A stretch of 64,000 nt of DNA from Cupriavidus pauculus (GCF_002858765.1 NZ_PJRP01000004.1:103319-167318), one strand, 5' to 3'. Numbered from the stretch's first letter, positions 45,178 through 54,652 are shown. The notes: generated by a model from the letters alone, not told the origin. Made by a program: numbers and translations.

Positions 45178-46092
45178 ATGAAGATGATCTCCGACGAGCA
45201 GGTCCGTCAAGTCCTGACGATGAGCGAAAGTGCTGCCGCAGTGCGTGAAGCCTTCGTGGCTGCAGCGCAGCAGCGTGCCATATCGCTGCAGCGTACACGT
45301 ATCAACCTTGATCACCTGACGCTCAGTGCCATGGGTGGCATCGTGCCCAACGCCGGTGCCTGTGGGGCTAAGGTGTATTCGACCAATGCCGGACAGTTTG
45401 ATTTTGTGGTGGTGCTGTTCGATGCCGACGACGGCCACTTTCTGGGCACGGTGCAAGGCAACGCGCTGACGGAATTCCGCACCGCGGCCACCACGCGCGT
45501 GGTGGTGGAACACCAGATGCCACTCGATGCCCGGACCCTGACGGTCTTTGGTACTGGTATACAAGCAAAGGCCCATATTGCCACGCTGCTGGAACTGGGC
45601 GTGTTCCGGCGCGTGTTCATTGTGAGCCGGGGCAGCGACAGCACGCTGATGACGGCGCTCAGAGCCGCACATCGGGATGTCGAATTCCTGGCGGGCAGTG
45701 CCGACGAAGCGGTGCCGCAAGCCGACGTCATCGTCACCTGCACGCGCAGCACGACGCCGCTGTTCGATGGCAACCTGCTGAAGCCCAATGCGCTGGTTGC
45801 CGCCATCGGGTCAAGCAAACCGCAATCCCGGGAGATTGATGACACCACGCTCCAGCGCGCGGCGCGCATCATCGTCGAGCACAAGGAGCAGGCGCGCAAG
45901 GAGGCCGGAGACCTGTTGCTGGCTGCGCCCAGCATCGTCGACTGGAATCACGTCGAGGAGCTTGGCGTGATGTTGGCCGGCGCTGCCGGTCATCCGCCGG
46001 GCATCACGGTGTACAAGTCGGTTGGCGTCGGACTGGTGGACGTTGCCCTGTCCGCGCTAGTGTATCGGAAGGTGGTCGGCGCATCGCAATAA
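45178..46092 (+). CDS. Ornithine cyclodeaminase/mu-crystallin family protein
   Basis: 304 residues from the ATG at 45178 (a GTG nine codons earlier is possible). Family landmarks are GNALTEFRTAATT, the NAD motif VFGTGIQAKAHIATLLEL, and AIGSSKPQSREIDDTTLQRA. Members deaminate ornithine to proline, or act as imine reductases or alanine dehydrogenases. The gene stands alone after the iron locus, so the substrate is not indicated. Confidence 0.87.
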   Translation: MKMISDEQVRQVLTMSESAAAVREAFVAAAQQRAISLQRTRINLDHLTLSAMGGIVPNAGACGAKVYSTNAGQFDFVVVLFDADDGHFLGTVQGNALTEFRTAATTRVVVEHQMPLDARTLTVFGTGIQAKAHIATLLELGVFRRVFIVSRGSDSTLMTALRAAHRDVEFLAGSADEAVPQADVIVTCTRSTTPLFDGNLLKPNALVAAIGSSKPQSREIDDTTLQRAARIIVEHKEQARKEAGDLLLAAPSIVDWNHVEELGVMLAGAAGHPPGITVYKSVGVGLVDVALSALVYRKVVGASQ

Positions 46093-46106
46093 CGAACGTC
46101 ATCGCC

Positions 46107-46127
46107 GGGCGCGAGAGCGAAGCGCCC
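46107..46127. terminator. Hairpin between convergent genes
   Basis: GGGCGC, loop GAGAGCGAA, GCGCCC between the cyclodeaminase-family stop and the stop of the glyoxalase-fold gene on the minus strand. No T-run; probably a shared, weak terminator. Confidence 0.4.
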
Positions 46128-46562
46128 CTATGCAAGTTGCTCGGCAAGCCCGACGATGATGCCTTCGGGTCCACGAATATAGGCGAGCCGGTACGATTTC
46201 TCGTATTGCATCTGGCCAATGAGTTCCGCGCCATGGGCCTGCATCCGGGCAACGACAGTATCGATGTCATCGACGGCGAACATGATGCGGCGAAGTCCCA
46301 GAGTGTTCACTGGGGCGTCCACGGGTCCAAACCTGACTGGATTTGGTATGTGGAACTTGTCCAGCTCAATTCGCTGTCCATCAGGAGTCCGCAGCATCGC
46401 GAGGGTCGCTCGGACGTCTCCAAGCCCTATGAGGCTCCCTACAGAAGGGCCTTCAACCGTCGTTTCGCCCTCAAGCTCTAGGCCCAACTCGATAAAGAAA
46501 TCCTTCACCGCTTCGAGATCGTCAACAACGATCAGGACGTTGTCCATTCGCTTGACTGTCAT
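46128..46562 (-). CDS. VOC (glyoxalase/dioxygenase-fold) family protein
   Basis: 144 residues from the ATG at 46562, after GAGAAGAG. Two beta-alpha-beta-beta-beta modules: VKRMDNVLIVVDDLEAVKDF with FFIELGLELEGE, and LRRIMFAVDDIDTVVARMQA with IRGPEGIIVGLAEQL. The final Glu that normally binds metal (PEG-IIVGLAE) is present. It could be an isomerase, dioxygenase or resistance protein of this broad superfamily. No operon partner. Confidence 0.87.
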   Translation of the reverse strand: MTVKRMDNVLIVVDDLEAVKDFFIELGLELEGETTVEGPSVGSLIGLGDVRATLAMLRTPDGQRIELDKFHIPNPVRFGPVDAPVNTLGLRRIMFAVDDIDTVVARMQAHGAELIGQMQYEKSYRLAYIRGPEGIIVGLAEQLA

Positions 46563-47172
46563 GCTCTTCTCACTCAACGATATCGCGTATCTGGGGAAAT
46601 TGGCGTCCGGCTCAGCCAGGCCAATGATTCTACTGAGGAAACCTATCCCCGAGAGCAGTTTCATCCCGCCACGTCACGGTCCTCTCTGAATGCCTCGCTC
46701 GGAAGTGGGGCACACCTGACGAGACCCTGAGACAAGGGGGCGGACGAAAGATGATCCGGCCTGGGAGCGCAGATATTGTCCGTCATTGGCGCGCTGTACG
46801 AAGCAAGCCCGGGATCACGAGCGTTCAACTCGCCGTGGGATCGGGCATCGAAGTGAGTCGCTACCAGCCAGACGCCGCGTACTGAGGAGCAGGGCAGGCG
46901 TTCTCTTCGTCCCCCACCCGAGGTGTTGATTCCATCGCCAGCATTTTGCGAGGGCTCCCGCGTCACGACTCCCGAAAGCGCGCAATGAGGCGCGCCATGA
47001 CAGACGTCGTGGCAGGCACTTAAGTTGGTCATCGACCGCGACACAGCTTCAAGGCTGTTGGTCACACGGACGGAGCGGCGTCGCTTTTGTGCACATAGCG
47101 CGTGATTGTGCATACGAATGCGCCGGCAGGAGTAAAATCGCGACATCTCCACTTCGCGTTCCCTGTGTTTTC
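46563..47172. other. Intergenic region, no supported gene
   Basis: About 610 bases between the glyoxalase-fold gene and the GntR regulator. A long minus-strand frame (46661-47152) has low-complexity, Arg/Ser/His-rich composition without family or ribosome site. The last 70 bases carry the GntR promoter (GTAAAATCGCGACATC), nothing else seen. Confidence 0.35.
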
Positions 47173-47856
47173 ATGCCCGATGAAAAGAAGAGCTTGTCCG
47201 ATACGATCCGTGCTGCAATCGAGCAAGACATTCTGAGCGGGAAGCTGCCCAGTGGCACGCAACTGGAAGAACAGCAGTTGCTGACGCGCTTCAATGTATC
47301 GCGCACACCAGTGCGTGAAGCCCTCATCCAGCTCGAATCGGCCGGGCTGGTGGACCTAGTGCCACGTCAGGGGGCCATCGTGGCATCAATCTCGCTGCGC
47401 GAGTATGTGGCCATGAGCGAGATCCTGGTGCAACTCGAAGCGCTGGCGGCGCGCCTGGCGGCTCGCCGGATCTCGGTCCAGCAACGCAAGGCGATTCAGT
47501 CTGCTCAGGACGCGTGCCGTGCGGCGGCTGAGCAGGCCGACGGCGATGCCTATCGCAAGGCCAATGACGCCTTCCATCAGGCTATCTACGAAGCGAGTTG
47601 CAACGATATTCTGTCGCGCCAGATCCGTACGATGCGCGCCCGGATGCGGGGCATGCGTGACCTGCGGTTTGAGAAGCCGGCTCGCATTCGCGCCTCGCTT
47701 GCGGAGCATGAGCAAGTGCTCGAAGCGATCTTGCGCGGCAGTGAGGACGATGCCGGCGCCGCCATGGTGCGCCACATTGCCACGGGCGGCGACGTCTACG
47801 CCGACATGATTGCTTCAATGCCAGGCGACGCCGGGCGTGCCCGGACGCGGCGCTGA
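47173..47856 (+). CDS. GntR-family regulator, FadR/FCD subfamily
   Basis: 227 residues from the ATG at 47173. The winged helix-turn-helix includes AAIEQDILSGKLPSGTQLEE and NVSRTPVREALIQLESAGLV, the FadR-type signature; the FCD effector domain follows with FHQAIYEASCNDIL and RASLAEHEQVLEAILRG. FCD proteins bind carboxylic acids. It is convergent with the Bug-protein gene and the probable regulator of that cluster. Confidence 0.9.
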   Translation: MPDEKKSLSDTIRAAIEQDILSGKLPSGTQLEEQQLLTRFNVSRTPVREALIQLESAGLVDLVPRQGAIVASISLREYVAMSEILVQLEALAARLAARRISVQQRKAIQSAQDACRAAAEQADGDAYRKANDAFHQAIYEASCNDILSRQIRTMRARMRGMRDLRFEKPARIRASLAEHEQVLEAILRGSEDDAGAAMVRHIATGGDVYADMIASMPGDAGRARTRR

Positions 47857-47870
47857 TCTGCGCCGGGACG

Positions 47871-47891
47871 GGGCGGGGGGGCGCCCCGCCC
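47871..47891. terminator. GC-rich hairpin between convergent genes
   Basis: GGGCGGGG, five-base loop, CCCCGCCC: a perfect 8-bp stem between the GntR stop and the Bug-protein stop. No T-run, so bidirectional termination is possible but not certain. Confidence 0.45.
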
Positions 47892-47903
47892 ATTACCAGA
47901 GCC

Positions 47904-48887
47904 CTAATCGAGCTTTACGCCAGCTTGCACGATGCGTTCCAGCGCACTGCGGCCATCGGCGGCGGCCCATGCGCCAAACTCCGTTGGCGATTCCGAAAGC
48001 GATACTTCGCTGCCGTTGGCGGCCAGCTTCGCACGGATTTGCGGATCCGCCATGGCTTTGCGGGCGGCGGCGAAGATCCGGTCACGGATTTCCGGAGGCA
48101 GTCCGGCGGGGCCGTACAGACCGAACCAGAACGTGAAGTTGAATCCGGGCAGCCCCGTTTCTGCCAGCGATGGCAGGCCAGGTGCGACTTCCGACGGCTT
48201 AGGCGTGGTCACGCCGATCATCTTCACGATACCTTGCGAGCCCATCGGCAACACCGACGCGGCCGTGCCGAACGACATCTGCACTTCGCCGGCAGCTACG
48301 GCCTGCAAGGCCGGCGCACCGCCCTTATAGGGCACGTGGGTCATGTGCACACCCGTGGCCTTCTCGAACAGCAGACCCGCTACATGCGGCGAACCGCCAA
48401 TCCCCGACGATGAGTAGTTGAACTTGCCGGGTTCGGCCTTGGCCTTCGTGACGAGTGCCTTGATGTCCGCAACCCCGAGGTTCTTGTTGACCGCGAGGAT
48501 CAACGGCGACACCGTCAAGCGTGTGATTGGCGTGAAGTCCTGACTCTTGTAGCGTGCCTTGTATAGCCGCTGGTCGATGCCATACAACGTGGCTGTGGCA
48601 AGGGCCAGCGTATAGCCGTCCGCCGGGGCGCTGGCCAGCGCGGCCGACGCGAGTGTGCTGCCCGCGCCGGGCTTGTTGTCCACGACGATCGTTTGGCCGA
48701 GTTGCTTGGACAATGCCTCCCCGAAAATGCGCGCCACGTAGTCGGCTGCCCCTGCAGGGGTGTAGCCGACCAGCATACGAATGGGGCGGTTCGGATAGTC
48801 GTCGGCCGCAAGCGTGGGCTGGGCGAGCGAAAGCGTCAGGCTGGCCGCAGCGAGCGCGCGCAAGGCGCGCGGGCATCGAGGGTGCAT
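47904..48887 (-). CDS. Bug-family (TctC) periplasmic binding protein
   Basis: 327 residues from the ATG at 48887, after GGAGAC. The signal peptide ends LAQPTLAAD, then YPNRPIRMLVGYTPAGAADY, the Bug signature. Later segments DNKPGAGSTLASAALASAPA, GGSPHVAGLLFEKATG and GFNFTFWFGLYGPAG are typical. Bug proteins bind organic acids, often without a linked transporter, as here. It is downstream of the CaiB gene in the same operon. Confidence 0.92.
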   Translation of the reverse strand: MHPRCPRALRALAAASLTLSLAQPTLAADDYPNRPIRMLVGYTPAGAADYVARIFGEALSKQLGQTIVVDNKPGAGSTLASAALASAPADGYTLALATATLYGIDQRLYKARYKSQDFTPITRLTVSPLILAVNKNLGVADIKALVTKAKAEPGKFNYSSSGIGGSPHVAGLLFEKATGVHMTHVPYKGGAPALQAVAAGEVQMSFGTAASVLPMGSQGIVKMIGVTTPKPSEVAPGLPSLAETGLPGFNFTFWFGLYGPAGLPPEIRDRIFAAARKAMADPQIRAKLAANGSEVSLSESPTEFGAWAAADGRSALERIVQAGVKLD

Positions 48888-48951
48888 CGGTTGTCTCCGT
48901 GTTGTCGTTGTGTGTTTGTGTCCTGCGACGCTGCCCGCCGCTGGTCTCCAA

Positions 48952-50142
48952 TCACGCAGCAATATTGGCGTCGCGCAGCATCGCGATGTGGGCGTCGTCG
49001 TAGCCCAGGTCGCGCAGAATGACGTCGGTATGGGCGCCGGGATCGGGCGCGGCGCTGCCGAACCGCTCCGGGTGCGGTGCGGCCGACAGGTTGATGGGCG
49101 AGCGCAGTAGGTCCAACGAACCCAGCACGGGATGCTCGGCGGGTCGCGTCATGCGAAGGTGCTTCACCTGCTCATCTTCAAAGGCCTGGCCGATATCGAA
49201 GACAGGGCCACATGGCACGCCGGCCGCGTTGAGCCTGTCGGTCAATTCGGCGGCGGTGAACCCGGCGGTGCACGCATTGATCGCCGCGTCAAGGTGCTCG
49301 CGTTGGCTGTTGCGTCCCGCCGCGCTGTGCAACGAGGTATCAGCAGCCAGCGCGTCGGCGCCAAGCGCCTGGCAAAAGTTCATCCACATACGGTCAGTGC
49401 TGGCGGCGATATTGACCACACCGTCACGACACCGGTAGGTGCCCATCGGCGCAAGCGTCGGATGAGCGTTGCCTTGCTGCGTGGGGACCACGCCCTCGAC
49501 CGTATAGCGTGCGCCTTGGAAGTCGAGCTTGTTGAGCATCGCCTCGATCAGCGACGTGTGTACCCATTGGCCGCGCCCGGTACGTTCGCGCTGCAGCAGG
49601 GCCAGCAGAATGCCTTGCCCCAAAAACATTCCGGCCGTGGTGTCCGAGATGGCGATGCCCACGCGCAATGGGCCGTCGCCAGGCACCCCGGTCACCGAAC
49701 TGAGCCCGCACATGCCCTGCACGATCTGGTCGAGCCCGGGGCGCTCGCAATAGGGACCGTCCTGACCGAAGCCGGAGATGCTGGCAAGGACCACGCGAGG
49801 GTTCAAGGCGCTCAGGCGATCATAGGTCAGACCGAGCCGCTCCTTGACGACGGACCGGAAATTCTCCACCACGACATCGGCCTTGCGCACTAGCGTGGCC
49901 AAGATTTCGGCGCCCTCTGGCGTCTTTAAGTCCAGGCAGAGGCTGCGCTTATTGCGATGTAGATTCTGTTCATCCGATCCACGCCGGCGCCCGGTAACAG
50001 ATCCCCGATCGCGGGGCGGCGGCGGTTCGATGCGAATGACGTCGGCGCCCCAGTCTGCAAGGAGCCGGACGGCGACGGGGCCCGCGCGTGCAATGGAGAG
50101 GTCCAGAACGGTGTAGCCAGCCAACGGTGCGTCTTGCGTCAT
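48952..50142 (-). CDS. CaiB/BaiF family CoA-transferase (class III)
   Basis: A 396-residue enzyme. It opens LAGYTVLDLSIARAGPVAVR then LLADWGADVIRIEPP, and holds the catalytic Asp in VGIAISDTTAGMFLGQGIL near residue 170. C-terminal G-V-P-CGPV (LNAAGVPCGPVFDIGQAFED) is a family mark. It moves CoA between acids, activating the cluster's substrate. It is divergent from the oxidoreductase; the 180-base gap carries GTATAC sites. Confidence 0.92.
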   Translation of the reverse strand: MTQDAPLAGYTVLDLSIARAGPVAVRLLADWGADVIRIEPPPPRDRGSVTGRRRGSDEQNLHRNKRSLCLDLKTPEGAEILATLVRKADVVVENFRSVVKERLGLTYDRLSALNPRVVLASISGFGQDGPYCERPGLDQIVQGMCGLSSVTGVPGDGPLRVGIAISDTTAGMFLGQGILLALLQRERTGRGQWVHTSLIEAMLNKLDFQGARYTVEGVVPTQQGNAHPTLAPMGTYRCRDGVVNIAASTDRMWMNFCQALGADALAADTSLHSAAGRNSQREHLDAAINACTAGFTAAELTDRLNAAGVPCGPVFDIGQAFEDEQVKHLRMTRPAEHPVLGSLDLLRSPINLSAAPHPERFGSAAPDPGAHTDVILRDLGYDDAHIAMLRDANIAA

Positions 50143-50171
50143 GTGTGTTCCCTGCCTCTGTTGATGCGAAA

Positions 50172-50204
50172 GTATACGAATAGTGTGTATAAATATACGT
50201 ATAC
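50172..50204. promoter_or_regulatory. GTATAC-type operator sites, divergent promoter
   Basis: GTATACG at 50172-50178 and the 10-base palindrome TATACGTATA at 50194-50203 lie between the CaiB and oxidoreductase genes. A third, looser copy (CGTATGCATAC) overlaps the oxidoreductase start. FadR-type GntR proteins typically bind TnGTnnnACnA-like or GTATAC sites, so the GntR regulator at 47.2 kb is the candidate. Confidence 0.5.
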
Positions 50205-50325
50205 GGATTTACCATGATGCGGTACAGCGGGGTATGGGTTACGCTTCATCGACTTATTACGCCCTCGCAGCGGTAAATTGCGTGAAATTTTGAGATTTCC
50301 GTCCGAACTGGAGACACTGGAACGT

Positions 50326-51306
50326 ATGCATACAATTGCGATTCGTATAAATAAACACGGCAATGCTGACGTTCTCGACCTTGATGAGGTGCCGATTGCG
50401 CCGCCTGGACGCTCGGAAGTGCAGATCCGACAATCGGCGATCGGCCTGAACTTCGCGGATATCTACCAGCGCAATGGTGCGCATGGCCCGCATGCGGCCG
50501 CGCCGTTTCCGATCACGCTCGGTTCTGTTGGCGCAGGCGTCGTGACGGCAGTCGGGGAGGACGTGGTGGGTCTGGCTATCGGCCAGCGCGTGGCGTACTT
50601 GCACCCAGGCGCGTACCAAGTGACACGCAACGTACCGGCCGATCGCGTCGTGCCGTTGCCTGCAACAATCACCGAGCAGGTGGCCGGCGCGACGCTGTTA
50701 CGCGGCCTGACTGCCGAGTACTTGCTGCGCCGGTTGTATGTGGTGCGGCCTGGCGACGTGGTATTGGTGCATGCTGCCGCTGGCGGGATGGGGGTGCTGC
50801 TGTCGCAATGGGCGCGCGCGCTGGGCGCGACGGTGATCGGCACCGTGGGTAGTGAGGCCAAGCGCGCCGTAGCCCTGCGCAACGGCTGCAACCATGTCAT
50901 CAACTATCGCAAGGCCGACTTCGTGGCGGACGTCCTGGCCCTGACGCAAGGCGGTGGCGTGTCTGTGGTCTACGATGCGGTCGGCAAGGACGTGTTCGTG
51001 CCGTCGTTGCAGTGCCTGAAGCCATGCGGCATGGCGATCAACTACGGCACGGCGTCAGGTGACGTGCAGGCGTTCGATCTGCAACTGCTGCACGCCCGGT
51101 CGTTGATCGTGTGCCGCCCCACGCTGCGCACTTTCATTGCCGATGCAGCGTCGCTGCGCAGCGCGGCAAGTGTGCTATTTGCGGCGGTGGAGGCTGGCAG
51201 CCTGAAACTGGAAGTCGGTCAAACGTTTGCGCTGGCCGACGTACGCCAGGCGCATCGGATGCTCGAAGGTCGGGCCACGACGGGCGCGACTGTGCTGATT
51301 CCCTGA
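50326..51306 (+). CDS. NADPH:quinone oxidoreductase, Qor-type
   Basis: 326 residues from the ATG at 50326 (MHTIAIRINKHGNADVLDLD). The GroES-like domain has GLNFADIYQRNG, the cofactor motif is HAAAGGMGVLLSQWARALGA, and the end is LADVRQAHRMLEGRATTGAT, as in E. coli Qor. The frame continues upstream without family similarity. It heads a plus-strand operon with a GST, an enoyl-CoA hydratase and an esterase. Confidence 0.9.
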   Translation: MHTIAIRINKHGNADVLDLDEVPIAPPGRSEVQIRQSAIGLNFADIYQRNGAHGPHAAAPFPITLGSVGAGVVTAVGEDVVGLAIGQRVAYLHPGAYQVTRNVPADRVVPLPATITEQVAGATLLRGLTAEYLLRRLYVVRPGDVVLVHAAAGGMGVLLSQWARALGATVIGTVGSEAKRAVALRNGCNHVINYRKADFVADVLALTQGGGVSVVYDAVGKDVFVPSLQCLKPCGMAINYGTASGDVQAFDLQLLHARSLIVCRPTLRTFIADAASLRSAASVLFAAVEAGSLKLEVGQTFALADVRQAHRMLEGRATTGATVLIP

Positions 51307-51320
51307 CTGGAGCCCGCCCC

Positions 51321-52094
51321 ATGAAACTGTTCCATGGCTGGTTGTCGAGTGCTTCGCGCCGCGTGCGCCTGTGCCTGGCGGAAAAGGGCATCGACTATGA
51401 GAGCGTGCCTGTCGACATGGCGGCGCAGGAGCATCATTCCCCAGCGTTTCTGAGCATGAACCCAAACGGCGTGGTGCCGGCGCTGGTGCTCGACGACGGC
51501 CGGTTCCTTTATGAAAGCGCCACGATCTGCGAGTATCTGGACGATATCTCGCCCGCGCCGTCGCTCCGACCCGATGACCCGTTCGCGCGCGCCACGATGC
51601 GCAACTTCATTCGTTGGACCGACGAAAAGCTGCTACCAAATCTGTTGGTGCTGAACTGGAGCATCGCGTTGCAGCCGGTGGCGTCGCAATGGAACGATGC
51701 AGACCTGGCCGAGAAACTTGCGCGCATCCCAACGCCCGAGCGGCGCGAGGCCTGGCGCCGTATCGCGCGGGAGCCCTATTCGGACGCGGAAAAGGGCGCA
51801 GCGCGCCAGGCGTTGCTCGCGTTGATACCGAAAATGGAGGCGATGCTCGGCGCGGCACCGTGGCTGTTCGGGGCACGCTATTCGCTGGCCGATATCGCCG
51901 CTACGCCATTCATTGCGCGGATCGCCGAACTGATACCCGAGGCGGTCGCGGTCGACGCCGCACCGAGGGTCGCAGATTGGTGGCAACGTGTGCAACAACG
52001 TCCAGCATATACCCAAGCCCGTATCGAACGCTTCGATGCCGCCTTGCGGCAACGGCAATTGACCCCCGACGCGGCGGCCAGGCCCGCCGCCTGA
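51321..52094 (+). CDS. Glutathione S-transferase
   Basis: 257 residues from the ATG at 51321, which follows the oxidoreductase stop by 14 bases. The N-terminal domain reads MKLFHGWLSSASRRVRLCLA with the family Ser pair, then NPNGVVPALVLDDGRFLYES and ATICEYLDD. The C-terminal helical domain includes WLFGARYSLADIAATPFIAR. Probably detoxifies or isomerises a pathway intermediate with glutathione. Confidence 0.9.
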   Translation: MKLFHGWLSSASRRVRLCLAEKGIDYESVPVDMAAQEHHSPAFLSMNPNGVVPALVLDDGRFLYESATICEYLDDISPAPSLRPDDPFARATMRNFIRWTDEKLLPNLLVLNWSIALQPVASQWNDADLAEKLARIPTPERREAWRRIAREPYSDAEKGAARQALLALIPKMEAMLGAAPWLFGARYSLADIAATPFIARIAELIPEAVAVDAAPRVADWWQRVQQRPAYTQARIERFDAALRQRQLTPDAAARPAA

Positions 52095-52122
52095 CACATA
52101 TTTCATATCGGAGACTTCACGC

Positions 52123-52881
52123 ATGGCATCCGAAGGTACGCTTCCCACGCTCGATATTGCCGCCCACGTGGCCACGCTGACACTTCAGCGTCCCGAGGTG
52201 GCCAACCGGCTGGGCCCCGACGATCTGCAGGCATTGCAGCAGCACATCGAAACCATCAATACCAGCGATGTGCGGGTGGTGATCCTGCGCAGCACCGGCA
52301 AGTACTTCTGCAGCGGCTTCGATATCGGCAAGCTGGCGGCTGGTCAGCGTGGTGCGGGTTTCGAGCCGCTCGTCAACGCGCTGGAAGATTGTCGCGCCGT
52401 GACCATCGCCGAAATCCAGGGCGGTATTTATGGTGGCGGTACCGACCTGTCGCTGGCCTGCGATTTCCGCCTTGGCACCGATGTGGTGGAGATGTTCATG
52501 CCGGCCGCGCGGCTGGGTTTGCATTTCTATGAACGCGGCATGCGCCGCTACGTCACCCGCCTGGGGCTGAATCAAGCCAAGCGCCTCTTTCTGACCGCAG
52601 AAAAGATCCAGGCGCCCGAGATGCTGGCGTGCGGCTTCCTAACCGAGTTGCTGCCGGCTGAGCGGTTGCGTGTGCGAAGCGGGCAACTGGCCGAGACTAT
52701 CGCGGGCCTCGCGCCCATTGCGGTGCAAGGCATGAAGCGACATCTCAATGCGATTGCACGGGGCGACTTGGACACAGCGGCACTGGCAGACGACATTCGG
52801 CGCGCGACGCAGTCCGAGGATATCCGAGAGGGCGCGATGGCTTGGAAGGAGAAGCGTCGTCCCGCATTCACGGGCCGTTGA
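52123..52881 (+). CDS. Enoyl-CoA hydratase/isomerase family protein
   Basis: A 252-residue crotonase-fold enzyme. The oxyanion hole motif AEIQGGIYGGGTDLSLACDF is near residue 100; the substrate-binding strand VVILRSTGKYFCSGFDIGKL is typical. The second catalytic acid in ARLGLHFYERGMRRYV is not clearly in the usual place, so activity could be isomerase or hydrolase rather than hydratase. CoA chemistry here agrees with the CaiB transferase across the promoter. Confidence 0.88.
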   Translation: MASEGTLPTLDIAAHVATLTLQRPEVANRLGPDDLQALQQHIETINTSDVRVVILRSTGKYFCSGFDIGKLAAGQRGAGFEPLVNALEDCRAVTIAEIQGGIYGGGTDLSLACDFRLGTDVVEMFMPAARLGLHFYERGMRRYVTRLGLNQAKRLFLTAEKIQAPEMLACGFLTELLPAERLRVRSGQLAETIAGLAPIAVQGMKRHLNAIARGDLDTAALADDIRRATQSEDIREGAMAWKEKRRPAFTGR

Positions 52882-52941
52882 GCAGCAGGGTACGGCACGC
52901 ATTGCGTGACCTTTCAGAACGAGACAATAAAGGGAGCAGGC

Positions 52942-54573
52942 ATGGCACAGAGGGCAATGTCGCGGCGGCAATGGTTGAAGTCGGCTGCCGCCCTGGCGGC
53001 GGGCAGTGCCGTCGCAGGGGGCGCACGCGCGATGACGGAAGATCCGGTGTTCTCGGTCGTCGAGACGGCCAATGGCAAGGTGCGCGGGCTCAAATCGGGC
53101 GGTGTGCATGTGTTCAAGGGCCTGCGCTATGGCGCCGATACCAGCGGCGCCAACCGCTTCATGCCGCCGCAGTCGGTGCAGAAGTGGAGCGGTGTGCGAG
53201 ACGCCACCGCCTACGGAAACTATGCGCCGCAGCTACCGGCCGACCGGCGGCGTGCATATGCGGACCTGATTGCTTACGACCTGCAGCCGGGCGGCATGGG
53301 AGAAGATTGCCTGGCGCTGAACCTGTGGACGCCGTCGCCCGCTAAGGGCGCAAAACGGCCGGTGCTGGTGCACCTGCACGGTGGCGGGTTTTACGCGGGG
53401 TCAGGCAATTCGCCGCAGTTTGATGGCGAGATGATGGCGCGTTTTGGCGACGTCGTGTTCATCACCGTCAACCATCGGTTGGGATCGTTCGGCTTCCTCA
53501 ACCTCGCCGAATATGGCGGCGATCGCTATGTGCAATCGGGTGCAGTGGGCATGCTCGACATCGTCGCGGCGCTGCGCTGGGTGCGCGAGAACGTCGAGTC
53601 GTTTGGCGGCGATCCGTCGCGCGTGCTGGTATTCGGCCAGTCAGGCGGGGGACTGAAGACCAGCACGCTGATGGCGATGCCGGCGGCGCAAGGACTGTTC
53701 CATCGCGCCGGTGTGATGAGCGGCTCCGGCATTCGGGCCACCTCTCTGGCACATTCCACCGAGGTGGCCGGAAAATACCTCGCGGCGCTGCAGGTTGGCA
53801 AGGGTTCGCTGGACCGACTGCACACGCTGCCGTTCGAGCAACTGCTGGCGGTGCAGATGCGGTTTGAGTACGCCGATCGCGTCAAGGGAGAGGCCCCGCG
53901 CGCGTTCGCGCCGGTAGTGGACGGTGTAGCGATTCCGCGCCATCCGTTCGATCCCGATGCGCCGGCTGTATCGGCGCAAGTGCCAATGATCATCAGCACC
54001 ACGCTTGACGAGCGTGCCTATCGTCAGGTCAATTTCGATCTCGACGAGGCGGGGCTGCAACGCTTTGTCCGGGAGCGGGTGGGCGACGATGCCACGAGAG
54101 TGGTCGCGATGTATCGTGAGGAAGATCCGCGCGCCACCCCTTTCGTGCTTCAGGCGCGCATCGACACGGACATGACGTTCAGGCGCGGCGCGCAATTGCA
54201 GGCCGACCGCAAGGTGGCTGCGCAGGCCAGCGGCCATGGCGCGCCGGTCTGGACCTACCTATGGAAGACGCCCAGTCCGGCGTATGGAGGGCGCTATGGC
54301 GCGCCGCATGGGGTCGACATCGGGCCGAGCCTGCACGATATCCGCATGGGATTGAACGGGCCCAGCGACGCCAGTCTGCAGCTTGCCGACCAGTTGGCGA
54401 GTGCATGGGTCAGCTTCGCCGCGACCGGAGATCCCGCAAATGGACAAACACCGGCGTGGCCGGCCTACACGTCCACCCGCCGTACCACCTTGGTGTTCGA
54501 TGGCGATGCGGCTGCCACGCGCGCCCAGGACGATCCACGCCGGGCGTTCCGTGAGTACTGGTCGGGTCGGTGA
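52942..54573 (+). CDS. Exported type B carboxylesterase (Tat signal)
   Basis: 543 residues from the ATG at 52942, after GGGAGCAGG. The start MSRRQWLKSAAALAAGSAVA is a twin-arginine export signal. The oxyanion stretch LHGGGFYAGSGNSPQ is followed by the nucleophile in VLVFGQSGGGLKTST (GQSGG instead of the usual GESAGG), the acid in STTLDERAYRQ and His in GAPHGVDIGPS. It would hydrolyse an ester in the periplasm, producing the acid that the Bug protein and CoA-transferase handle (inference). Confidence 0.9.
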   Translation: MAQRAMSRRQWLKSAAALAAGSAVAGGARAMTEDPVFSVVETANGKVRGLKSGGVHVFKGLRYGADTSGANRFMPPQSVQKWSGVRDATAYGNYAPQLPADRRRAYADLIAYDLQPGGMGEDCLALNLWTPSPAKGAKRPVLVHLHGGGFYAGSGNSPQFDGEMMARFGDVVFITVNHRLGSFGFLNLAEYGGDRYVQSGAVGMLDIVAALRWVRENVESFGGDPSRVLVFGQSGGGLKTSTLMAMPAAQGLFHRAGVMSGSGIRATSLAHSTEVAGKYLAALQVGKGSLDRLHTLPFEQLLAVQMRFEYADRVKGEAPRAFAPVVDGVAIPRHPFDPDAPAVSAQVPMIISTTLDERAYRQVNFDLDEAGLQRFVRERVGDDATRVVAMYREEDPRATPFVLQARIDTDMTFRRGAQLQADRKVAAQASGHGAPVWTYLWKTPSPAYGGRYGAPHGVDIGPSLHDIRMGLNGPSDASLQLADQLASAWVSFAATGDPANGQTPAWPAYTSTRRTTLVFDGDAAATRAQDDPRRAFREYWSGR

Positions 54574-54652
54574 CGTCGTGATTGGCCCATCTTCCGGGCG
54601 GACTGCCCGCGAGGGCGGCGAATAGCTCGCGGCCGCCTTCATGTGACGGATG

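Noticed and set aside
46661..47152. 163-residue minus-strand frame between the glyoxalase-fold gene and gntR
   Set aside because: Low-complexity translation, no family, no ribosome site.
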